Assembly: GCA_021845835.1 (NCBI GenBank)
Contig: JAJZVE010000311.1
Coordinates: 1-6,014 of the forward strand
DNA: 6,014 bases
Direction: 5' to 3'
Origin: Pseudomonadota bacterium
GTDB lineage: Bacteria; Pseudomonadota; Alphaproteobacteria; Acetobacterales; Acetobacteraceae
Positions 1 through 4,942 of this stretch are shown one piece after another. Each line of letters starts with the position of its first letter. Positions within the stretch are counted from its first letter, which is position 1. The position numbers and the translations under genes were made by a program. The notes under the pieces were generated by a model. The model was not told the origin of the DNA. It worked only from the letters and a program-made list of their open reading frames with translations, and searched no databases.

Positions 1-1
1 C

Positions 2-400
2 GGATCCGGCACGGCGCGAACCGCGGAGCCGATCCCGGTGATACTCTACAAAAACCCATCCTGCACCTGCTGCGAAGCCTACGCGCAGTATCTGGATGAG
101 AACGGCTTCCAGGTGGACGTGAGGCCGACTAACGACCTCGCGGAAATCAGCCGCAAGGCTGGCATTCCCGAAAATCTGGAAGGTTGCCATACCAGCTTCA
201 TCGGCGGCTACGTGGTGGACGGCCATGTGCCGGTGAACACGATCCGCAAGCTGCTTGATGAGAAGCCGGCCATTGCCGGGATCACCCTGCCCGGCATGCC
301 GCCCGGCGTGCCCGGCATGGGAGGCGAGAAAACCGGACCACTGACCATCTATGCGGTCAGCAATGATGGCACGCCGCCGCGCGTCTTCGCGGTGGATTAG
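2..400 (+). CDS. DUF411 family metal-binding protein, 5' partial
   Basis: The reading frame is open to the left edge, so the true start lies outside the window; the GTG at 38 sits inside the conserved domain and is unlikely to be the start. The visible 132 residues hold the DUF411 hallmarks: a KNPSCTCC motif (Cys 21, 23 and 24 of the visible part) at the end of a first beta strand, then GCHTSFIGGYVVDGHVP (residues 61-77) with a further Cys and two His, and a Met/Pro/Gly loop LPGMPPGVPGMGG near the C-terminus. DUF411 proteins are small, usually exported, thioredoxin-like in outline and common in copper and silver resistance loci; their biochemical role is not settled. The visible N-terminal stretch GSGTARTAEPIP looks like the region around a signal-peptide cleavage site, with the hydrophobic core missing. 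Copper binding is inferred from the cysteines and the neighbours. The stop codon overlaps the ribosome binding site of the next gene. Confidence 0.9.
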   Translation, partial: GSGTARTAEPIPVILYKNPSCTCCEAYAQYLDENGFQVDVRPTNDLAEISRKAGIPENLEGCHTSFIGGYVVDGHVPVNTIRKLLDEKPAIAGITLPGMPPGVPGMGGEKTGPLTIYAVSNDGTPPRVFAVD

Positions 401-413
401 GAGTATCCTGAAC

Positions 414-746
414 ATGCGGACAACCACATCATCTCTTCCGGCCAGTACACGGCGGTCGCTGCCGATCGTCTGGGTTGGCCGGCACCGCCGCTTGGTGATC
501 GGCGCGTTCGCGGTCGGCGTGATCGCTGCCGCGTTGGTCTGGCAGTGGAGTTGGCTGGTCGTACTCGGCGTTGCTCCGCTGCTTTTGAGCCTGGCGCCGT
601 GCGCCGCGATGTGCGCCCTTGGCCTGTGCATGCACAGGAAGGTTGGCCGCTCACGCGGCCCGGCAAACGCGGCAATAATCCCCGCGCGAAGCGATCTCGG
701 GCAAATCGAGGGTCCAGCCAACTCTCCAGGAAAAATGGCGACGTAA
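414..746 (+). CDS. Small membrane protein with a Cys/Met/His cluster
   Basis: This 110-residue protein is not one I can name. The ATG at 414 is chosen because AGGAG at 399-403 lies 10 bases upstream and the start is 13 bases after the DUF411 stop. A basic N-terminus (residues 1-26) is followed by two hydrophobic helices, about 27-43 and 46-66. The second runs into APCAAMCALGLCMH (61-74), which places Cys63, Cys67, Cys72, Met73 and His74 at or near one membrane face. The C-terminal 36 residues are polar and low in pattern. Soft (Cys, Met) and His ligands together, inside a copper locus, suggest a membrane-associated Cu(I) site; this is inference. The two-helix layout with a Cys...MH end recalls small DUF2933-like metal-locus proteins, but I cannot confirm membership. 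Another possibility is a small accessory subunit of a membrane transporter. Confidence 0.72.
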   Translation: MRTTTSSLPASTRRSLPIVWVGRHRRLVIGAFAVGVIAAALVWQWSWLVVLGVAPLLLSLAPCAAMCALGLCMHRKVGRSRGPANAAIIPARSDLGQIEGPANSPGKMAT

Positions 747-802
747 ACGGATGGTTGACCCAGATCAAGGACTCTATCGGCTGAACGAACAAGCGTACTC
801 CG

Positions 803-820
803 CCGGAGCGAACGCTCCGG
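803..820. repeat. Perfect inverted repeat, hairpin in leader
   Basis: CCGGAGCG and CGCTCCGG flank a two-base AA centre. As RNA this would be a 7-bp GC-rich stem closed by a GAAC tetraloop. It lies 38 bases before the start codon of the methionine-rich protein. The CTCCG at 799-803 just upstream could pair alternatively with the first arm, giving two mutually exclusive short hairpins. No T-run follows, so it is not a typical intrinsic terminator. An mRNA processing or stability element, or a palindromic operator, would fit; neither is shown. Confidence 0.5.
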
Positions 821-858
821 ATCACCAATCCCAACCGACAAGAGAAAGGATATGTTCC

Positions 859-1314
859 ATGTCACAGTACAACAGCCGCGTGATCGCCGTTGTCGCGGCG
901 ATCGCTATCAGCCTCGGCACCAGCCTGCCGGCGTTCAGCCAGGACAGCCAGACGCCAGCGCCCCAAACACCCGCGTCTCAGAGCGCGCCGCCCCAGAGCG
1001 CACCATCGATGTCCGGCATGCCGCAAGGGGGGATGATGGGGCATGGCGGCCAGGGAGGGATGATGGGCATGCCGGGCGGCATGATGGGTTCCGGCAACCA
1101 GGGCGGCAACATGGGCGGCATGGGCAACATGATGGGCATGATGGGCATGATGGGCATGATGTCCATGATGTCGGAGATGAACGCGATGATGTCGCAGATG
1201 AACGAGATGATGATGAACCAGATGAGGTTGCAGAACTATGGAATGATGCAGGGTGGCATGCAGCATCATCACGACGCCGCTCCGAAGTCAGGCGAGACGC
1301 CGGAAAAGAATTGA
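859..1314 (+). CDS. Secreted methionine-rich copper-binding protein (putative)
   Basis: The 151-residue product starts at the ATG at 859, with AAGGA at 846-850 eight bases upstream; this start puts a signal peptide exactly at the N-terminus (basic residues, hydrophobic VIAVVAAIAISLGTSL, then a site near PAFSQ). The frame is also open upstream to an ATG at 751, but that would bury the signal peptide. After a Pro/Gln/Ser-rich linker (about 30-50), residues 50 to 135 are almost entirely Met, Gly, Asn and Gln, with 32 methionines after the signal peptide in patterns such as GGMMG, MMGMMGMM and EMNEMMMNQM, and a closing QHHHD. Clustered thioether ligands of this kind bind Cu(I) or Ag(I) in the Met-rich segments of CopA, CopB and CusF-type proteins. 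I infer a periplasmic copper buffer. The first half looks disordered; the part from about residue 103 on (SEMNAMMSQMNEMMMNQMRLQ) could be helical. No named family is recognised. Confidence 0.82.
   Translation: MSQYNSRVIAVVAAIAISLGTSLPAFSQDSQTPAPQTPASQSAPPQSAPSMSGMPQGGMMGHGGQGGMMGMPGGMMGSGNQGGNMGGMGNMMGMMGMMGMMSMMSEMNAMMSQMNEMMMNQMRLQNYGMMQGGMQHHHDAAPKSGETPEKN
1129..1173 (+). repeat. Tandem 9-bp repeat coding MMG/MMS
   Basis: Five in-frame 9-base units lie inside the methionine-rich gene: three exact copies of ATGATGGGC (1129-1155), then ATGATGTCC and ATGATGTCG. They encode MMG MMG MMG MMS MMS. Such a run can gain or lose units by replication slippage without breaking the frame, so the number of methionine pairs may differ between strains. 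Confidence 0.85.
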
Positions 1315-1354
1315 CGCAAGACCCGGCCATGTCGGTGCCGCTGGCGGTGGCGCG

Positions 1355-1846
1355 ATGAAGGGCGGCGGGCGCATCGTGGCGGGACGATCGCGGCTGCTCG
1401 CGGTGGGCAGCCGTTATCTCGTCGCAGTTGCGGCGGGAAATCTCCTCTGGGAATTCCTGCAACTGCCGCTCTTCACGCTCTGGCGGACCGCAAGTCCGGC
1501 GGAAATCGTCTTCGCAGTGCTCCATTGCTGGATCGGTGACGTGCTGATCGCATTCTTCGCGCTGGCCGTTGGCGTTCTGCTCGCGGGCGGCGGCTGGCCA
1601 CGGCGCGCCTATTGGCGAACGGCGGCGATCGCCATCACACTCGGCTTCGCCTACACCGTGTTCAGTGAATGGCTCAATGTAACGGTGCGTGGGAGCTGGG
1701 CCTACGCGGCCGCCATGCCGCGCGTGCCGCCGCTCGGCACCGGATTGTCGCCGCTGTTGCAGTGGATCATCGTTCCCATTGCCGCGTTCGTTTGGGCGCG
1801 GGAAAAAATTTCCGATTCGATATCCCACCTGGAGGCATCGAAGTGA
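1355..1846 (+). CDS. Four-helix membrane protein of unknown function
   Basis: This 163-residue protein has about four hydrophobic segments (residues 20-40, 51-79, 86-106 and 131-148) and no signal peptide. ATG 1355 is the first start after the methionine-rich gene, 40 bases away; only a weak purine-rich stretch precedes it, and in-frame starts further upstream would overlap that gene. Features that look conserved rather than random are N29-x2-W32-E33 with P38 in helix 1, HCWIGD (57-62) in helix 2, YTVFSEW (100-106) in helix 3, and PLGTGLSPLLQW (126-137) leading into helix 4. Charged and polar residues inside helices (E33, H57, D62, E105) suggest a functional site in the membrane, perhaps a metal or proton site. 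I do not recognise the family. Its stop codon overlaps the start of the methyltransferase gene by 4 bases, so the two are probably translated together and may work together. Confidence 0.75.
   Translation: MKGGGRIVAGRSRLLAVGSRYLVAVAAGNLLWEFLQLPLFTLWRTASPAEIVFAVLHCWIGDVLIAFFALAVGVLLAGGGWPRRAYWRTAAIAITLGFAYTVFSEWLNVTVRGSWAYAAAMPRVPPLGTGLSPLLQWIIVPIAAFVWAREKISDSISHLEASK
1831..1835 (+). promoter_or_regulatory. Ribosome binding site that fixes the GTG start at 1843
   Basis: GGAGG lies 7 bases before GTG 1843 and inside the end of the preceding gene. It decides in favour of this GTG start over the in-frame ATG at 1669, which would overlap the membrane protein gene by about 180 bases. Confidence 0.75.
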
Positions 1847-2457
1847 GCTTCTATCAACGCCATGTGCTGCCACACTTGCTCGATTTCGCGATGCGACAGA
1901 AACAGATGCTGCCGTTCCGCCGGCGGGTGATCGGCGCGGCCGAGGGGACAGTTCTGGAAATCGGCATCGGCTCGGGGCTCAATCTGCCGCTCTATGGCGC
2001 GTCTGTCCGTGCGGTGATCGGGCTGGAACCATCGCCCGAGCTGCTGCGCATGGCGCGTACGCGCGCCGCGCGTGCGTCGGTTCCCGTCGAACTGCTCGAA
2101 GCCTCTGCCGAGGCGGTGCCGTTGGAGGGCGCCGGCATCGACACCGTGGTCACGACCTGGACGCTCTGCACCATTCCCGATGCGCCGCGCGCGCTGGCGG
2201 AGATGCGCCGCGTCCTGAAGCCCTCTGGCAACCTGCTGTTTGTCGAGCATGGCCGCGCGCCGGAGCCGGGTGTGGCGCGATGGCAGGATCGGCTCGACCC
2301 GTTCTGGGGGTGCGTGGCCGGTGGCTGCCACCTCAACCGCAAGATCGACGCCCTGATCGCGGGCAGCGGTTTTCGTATCGAGGCGCTGGAGAATGTGCGT
2401 CTGCCGGGGCCGCGCACCCATACCTTTCTCTACGAAGGCCGGGCGGGCAAGGGATGA
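1843..2457 (+). CDS. Class I SAM-dependent methyltransferase, METTL7/UbiE-like
   Basis: The 204-residue product begins at GTG 1843, which overlaps the previous stop (GTGA). It carries a full Rossmann methyltransferase core: motif I VLEIGIGSGLN (residues 37-47), the acidic residue closing strand 2 in GLEPSP (E62), the SAE turn (88-90), motif IV-like DTVVTTWTLCTIPD (100-113) and motif VI-like RRVLKPSGNLLFVEHGR (122-138). The downstream ARWQDRLDPFW...GGCHLNR block (145-166) is typical of the bacterial relatives of the METTL7 (TMT1) thiol methyltransferases rather than of UbiE itself. The substrate cannot be read from the sequence; a thiol or other small lipophilic molecule is a family-based guess. 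Cys109, Cys157 and Cys162 are present but not in an ArsM arrangement. It sits between an unknown membrane protein and the SCO chaperone, so it belongs to the copper transcript by position. Confidence 0.9.
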   Translation: MSFYQRHVLPHLLDFAMRQKQMLPFRRRVIGAAEGTVLEIGIGSGLNLPLYGASVRAVIGLEPSPELLRMARTRAARASVPVELLEASAEAVPLEGAGIDTVVTTWTLCTIPDAPRALAEMRRVLKPSGNLLFVEHGRAPEPGVARWQDRLDPFWGCVAGGCHLNRKIDALIAGSGFRIEALENVRLPGPRTHTFLYEGRAGKG

Positions 2458-2461
2458 CGTG

Positions 2462-3115
2462 ATGAGCCGGAACGCCCTCATCAAAACGCTTCGCCTCGCC
2501 CGCTGGGTCGCGGTTAGCCTGATCGGCGCATTCCTGGTCGGGGTGGTGATCCTGGAATTGGGTTCCCGAAGCGAATTGACCACCGAAGATAGCGCTCGGT
2601 CAGGAATTTCGATTCCACCCGATGTCTCGATCGGCGGCCCGTTCCACCTCACCGACGACAAAGGGCATCCTATCACCGATGCCGATTATCGCGGGCGCTG
2701 GGTGCTGATCTATTTCGGCTACACCAACTGCCTGGACGCGTGCCCGTTGGCATTGCAAAAGATGGCGATTGCTCTCAAGGATCTCGGACCGCTTGCCAAT
2801 CAGCTCGCGGCCCTTTTCATTACGGTCGATCCCGCGCGAGACACACCAGGACGGCTCGCCAGCTACCTCGAAAACTTTGATCCGCGGATCGTCGGATTGA
2901 CGGGAAACGATCAACAGATCGCCGCTGCCGCGAAGGCATACCACGTGTACTATTCATCCTCCGAGCCCGATAGGTCAGGGGCCTATCTCGTCAGCCACTC
3001 ATCGTTTTTTTATCTGATGGATCCGAGCGGCAGGTTCAATGCGCTGCTTCCTCTGGAGATAAAGGCCGACGAACTCCGCATCGTCCTGCGCGGCAAACTC
3101 GGGAAGAAGTCCTGA
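2462..3115 (+). CDS. SCO1/SenC family copper chaperone
   Basis: The 217-residue product has an N-terminal membrane anchor (about 13-31) followed by a periplasmic thioredoxin-like domain. The copper site is complete: the CxxxC motif CLDACP (Cys90 and Cys94) follows the strand VLIYFGYTN, and the distal ligand His179 is in YLVSHSSFFYLMDP. TVDPARDTP (121-129) is also a family signature. SCO proteins carry copper to the CuA or CuB centre of cytochrome oxidases or reduce the cysteines there; some paralogues in metal loci act in copper resistance or redox defence. Here it lies between a methyltransferase and CopC rather than beside oxidase genes, so a resistance or general delivery role is likelier. 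ATG 2462 has AAGGG at 2449-2453 eight bases upstream; the GTG at 2459 in the same frame is an alternative. Spacing to the previous stop is 4 bases. Confidence 0.95.
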   Translation: MSRNALIKTLRLARWVAVSLIGAFLVGVVILELGSRSELTTEDSARSGISIPPDVSIGGPFHLTDDKGHPITDADYRGRWVLIYFGYTNCLDACPLALQKMAIALKDLGPLANQLAALFITVDPARDTPGRLASYLENFDPRIVGLTGNDQQIAAAAKAYHVYYSSSEPDRSGAYLVSHSSFFYLMDPSGRFNALLPLEIKADELRIVLRGKLGKKS

Positions 3116-3151
3116 TTGGGCATGGACGCGACAGGTTCGGGCGGAATGGTC

Positions 3152-3174
3152 GGCGATTGATTGTGGCGATTGAT
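3152..3174 (+). repeat. Direct repeat GGCGATTGAT before copC
   Basis: Two exact copies of GGCGATTGAT (3152-3161 and 3165-3174) are spaced 13 bases apart in the 91-base gap between the SCO gene and copC, the second longest gap in the plus-strand run. A pair of direct repeats ahead of a gene can be a regulator site, but the spacing is slightly more than one helical turn and no convincing -10 and -35 pair surrounds it. It could be chance. Confidence 0.4.
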
Positions 3175-3206
3175 AGTACAGAGCAACCTGGAAAGGATTT
3201 CCAACC

Positions 3207-3575
3207 ATGCCTCGATGCCAGCGTTTGTTATTCGCGGCCAGCTTCGCCCTTTCCTGGCCCTGTGTCGCCTTCGCGCACGCCGTTCCGCAGACCGAGGAAC
3301 CACCGGCCGGGGCGGCCGTGGCGGTGGCCCCGGCCGGTGTCACGATCACGTTCTCGGAGTCCGTCGATCCACGCTTCAGCGGCATCGTGGTCGAGAACGC
3401 CGCGGCGCAGCGCGTGGATGACGGCCGCGACACGCTGGATCCCGACAACAAGAAGCGCCTGCGCGTCGGACTGAAGCAACCGGTCACGCCAGGTTCCTAC
3501 ACGGTGATCTGGCATGCCCTTTCCACGGACGGGCATCGCACAGAGGGGCGCTACCGCTTCAGCGTAACGCCCTGA
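3207..3575 (+). CDS. copC: Periplasmic copper-binding protein CopC
   Basis: The 122-residue product has a Sec signal peptide ending in CVAFA, so the mature protein begins with His24 (HAVPQTEEPPAG). CopC proteins are small cupredoxin-like beta-barrels that bind Cu(II) through the N-terminal His amine and imidazole plus an Asp and a His in a C-terminal DxH motif; both are here in WHALSTDGHRTEG (Asp108 and His110, mature 85 and 87). The strand VTITFSESVDPRFSGI is also typical. The Met-rich loop that forms the separate Cu(I) site of Pseudomonas syringae-type CopC is absent, so this looks like the more common Cu(II)-only type. ATG 3207 has GAAAGGA at 3191-3197 nine bases upstream. Only one base separates it from copD, the usual partner in copper import or resistance. 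Confidence 0.96.
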   Translation: MPRCQRLLFAASFALSWPCVAFAHAVPQTEEPPAGAAVAVAPAGVTITFSESVDPRFSGIVVENAAAQRVDDGRDTLDPDNKKRLRVGLKQPVTPGSYTVIWHALSTDGHRTEGRYRFSVTP

Positions 3576-3576
3576 G

Positions 3577-4500
3577 ATGTCGGCGACACTGATTGCGCGC
3601 GGCCTCGCCCGGGGCTTGCACGTCGCCGCCTCGTTTGCGGTCTTCGGTTCGTTGCTGTGCCACGCATGGTTTGCCCCGGCAGCCCTGCCACACGTTGCCC
3701 CGGAAACCGCCCGCCGTGTCGGACGGCTGGTTACCGCCTGCATTCGCCTGAGCCTCGTGGCAGCGGCTGTGACAGGCGCGGTCTGGCTGCTGCTGGAGGC
3801 AGTCTACATTACAGGCGGCGGTCGTCTCACCGACGGGCTCGCTGTTTTGGCGCCTATCCTCCACGAGACCAATTTCGGACATCTGCTGCTCACTCGTATG
3901 GCGCTTCTCCTCGTCGCGGTCATGCTCTTCGATGATGGAAGCCGGCGGCGCGGAACCGCCACGGCGGCCATCATCGCCGGCGTGGCCGTGGTGCTCGAAG
4001 CCGGACTGGGACACGGGCCGGCGATGGGAGGCGGCGAAGGGGTGATAATGTCCGTCTCGCTTGTTCTCCATCTGCTTGCCTCGGGTGCTTGGCTTGGAAC
4101 TCTGATACCCCTGCTGATCCTGATCGATGCCTTGCCACCCGCCGATGCGCGGGATCTGGCATCGCGATTCTCGACTCTTGGCACTATCTGCGTGCTGGTC
4201 CTGGCGACCACGGCGGCCATCCAGGGATGGGATCTCGTTGGCGGAATCGCGGCGCTGTTTGGGACGCCCTATGGTCGCGTCGCCTTCGCCAAGCTCCTGC
4301 TGTTCATCACGCTGCTGGCGTTCGCGGCGGCCAATCGCTTCAGGTTCACGCCGACGCTAATAGGGTCCGGCGCGCGTCGCGCGGCGACGGGACTGCGCTG
4401 GAGCATCCTGGCGGAGACGTTGATAGGTCTGTTCGTGGTTGTACTGGCGGGTATCCTGGCCAATCTGCCGCCAAATATGATCATGAGGACCGGGCCTTGA
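3577..4500 (+). CDS. copD: Inner-membrane copper protein CopD
   Basis: The 307-residue product is a multi-pass membrane protein with about eight helices (roughly 10-32, 50-78, 98-118, 127-145, 156-186, 198-222, 232-253 and 275-297), matching the usual CopD/PcoD size and layout. Family signatures include GLHVAASFAVFGS in helix 1, the GHGPAM turn (145-150), LHLLASGAWLGTLIPL in helix 5, the TPYGRVAFAKLLLF block (230-243) and the closing AETLIGLFVVVLAGILANLPP. Conserved histidines (15, 146 and 165) are likely copper ligands. CopD is thought to act with CopC to move copper across or into the inner membrane. No ribosome binding site precedes ATG 3577; its distance of one base from the copC stop points to coupled translation. 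It is the last gene of the plus-strand run. Confidence 0.95.
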   Translation: MSATLIARGLARGLHVAASFAVFGSLLCHAWFAPAALPHVAPETARRVGRLVTACIRLSLVAAAVTGAVWLLLEAVYITGGGRLTDGLAVLAPILHETNFGHLLLTRMALLLVAVMLFDDGSRRRGTATAAIIAGVAVVLEAGLGHGPAMGGGEGVIMSVSLVLHLLASGAWLGTLIPLLILIDALPPADARDLASRFSTLGTICVLVLATTAAIQGWDLVGGIAALFGTPYGRVAFAKLLLFITLLAFAAANRFRFTPTLIGSGARRAATGLRWSILAETLIGLFVVVLAGILANLPPNMIMRTGP

Positions 4501-4509
4501 ACGCAACGC

Positions 4510-4561
4510 GGGTGGGAACTTATGCACGCCGCCCGTCCTCCTGCCGGTTTGTTCCCAACCC
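4510..4561. repeat. Imperfect inverted repeat between convergent genes
   Basis: GGGTGGGAAC (4510-4519) can pair with GTTCCCAACCC (4551-4561) with one bulged A, leaving a 31-base loop. It starts 10 bases after the copD stop and lies between the two convergent clusters, where a two-way transcription terminator would be expected. The long loop and lack of a T-run on either strand argue against a classical intrinsic terminator. The rest of 4501-4639 shows no credible gene. Confidence 0.35.
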
Positions 4562-4639
4562 TCCCGAAATCAGCGTTCGCATGAAGCTATCCGAGATGCC
4601 CGCGGACTCTCCGCCCAGGCTCCTTGCGAACCTGCTTGG

Positions 4640-4762
4640 TCACTGTCTCAGGTACTTGATGAGCGCGGCGATGCCAAGCACCAGCAGCACCAACACCAGA
4701 AGGCCGAGTAGCGCCATCGACCACCCCATCATTCCGGTGCCAACCGTGCCTGAATGCATCAT
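4640..4762 (-). CDS. 40-residue single-helix membrane protein
   Basis: The product runs MMHSGTVGTGMMGWSMALLG and then one strong hydrophobic helix (about residues 16-36) ending in KYLRQ. The start at 4762 is supported by GAGGTG on the minus strand (4768-4773) five bases away; the second ATG (4759) is an equally possible start. The layout, a short His/Met/Gly-containing N-terminus with MMGW followed by one Leu/Val-rich helix and a basic end, resembles small proteins found beside copper and other metal-resistance genes, some of which carry a SHOCT domain; no SHOCT domain is present here. The helix and positive end predict a cytoplasmic C-terminus. The function is unknown; binding of a larger membrane partner or metal by the Met/His N-terminus is a guess. 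It is the last gene of the minus-strand cluster and converges on copD. Confidence 0.72.
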   Translation of the reverse strand: MMHSGTVGTGMMGWSMALLGLLVLVLLVLGIAALIKYLRQ

Positions 4763-4767
4763 CCTTA

Positions 4768-4773
4768 CACCTC
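4768..4773 (-). promoter_or_regulatory. Ribosome binding site overlapping the upstream stop
   Basis: GAGGTG on the minus strand precedes the 40-residue ORF by 5 bases, and its first two bases are part of the TGA stop (4774-4772) of the 32-codon ORF. A ribosome ending on the first ORF would sit on this site, an arrangement typical of coupled translation. Confidence 0.55.
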
Positions 4774-4870
4774 AAAGTAGCCACCATTTGCGCTCTGTAT
4801 CGCTTTCCAGCATGGCCGCGTCAACGTCGCGACTGATTTTGTCCTCGAGCTTACCAGCCAAATCGGGCAT
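4772..4870 (-). CDS. 32-residue ORF, possible small protein or gene remnant
   Basis: An ATG at 4870 opens a 32-residue frame that starts MPDLAGKLEDKI, is strongly charged and apparently amphipathic, and ends ERKWWLL. The stop lies 9 bases before the start of the 40-residue membrane protein and overlaps its ribosome binding site. A weak purine stretch (GAGAAGA on the minus strand) precedes the start. The amino-acid make-up looks protein-like, with no low-complexity bias. I do not recognise it. Another minus-strand frame is open upstream with protein-like content (ending THEKIVPDARFGW, stop at 4853-4851) and overlaps this ORF's start by 20 bases, so the two could be halves of one older gene split by a frameshift. 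No promoter is evident in the 72 bases upstream. Confidence 0.4.
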   Translation of the reverse strand: MPDLAGKLEDKISRDVDAAMLESDTERKWWLL

Positions 4871-4942
4871 CAGGCACGATCTTCTCGTGTGTGGGCAGTT
4901 CGGGGTCGGGCCGGGCGGCTGTCAGATCTTCGGTTGACCGCT

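Noticed and set aside
755..783. Possible promoter with TTGACC (755-760) in the gap before the Met-rich gene
   Set aside because: No acceptable -10 box lies at 16-18 bases; the nearest TCTATC is only 12 bases away.
751..858. Longer start (ATG 751) for the Met-rich protein
   Set aside because: It would put 36 polar residues before a clear signal peptide, while ATG 859 has a good ribosome site and exact signal-peptide placement.
862..1272. Minus-strand ORF with long His-rich runs (HHAHHAHH) opposite the Met-rich gene
   Set aside because: The His codons are simply the complement of the ATG-rich coding strand; there is no ribosome site and no signal peptide, so it is a shadow frame.
935..1873. 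312-codon minus-strand ORF across three plus-strand genes
   Set aside because: High-GC antisense shadow: no recognisable domain, Arg/Ser/Cys-rich composition, and it runs across well supported genes.
1702..2676. 324-codon minus-strand ORF over the methyltransferase
   Set aside because: Antisense of a gene with clear SAM motifs and a well placed ribosome site; the product has no family features.
4522..4584. 20-residue plus-strand ORF (MHAARPPAG...) after copD
   Set aside because: No ribosome binding site, Pro-rich random-like content and it lies across the inverted repeat.
4089..4937. 282-codon plus-strand ORF from inside copD to 4937
   Set aside because: Its first half is an off-frame reading of copD and its second half is antisense to the small minus-strand ORFs; no domain or ribosome site is visible.
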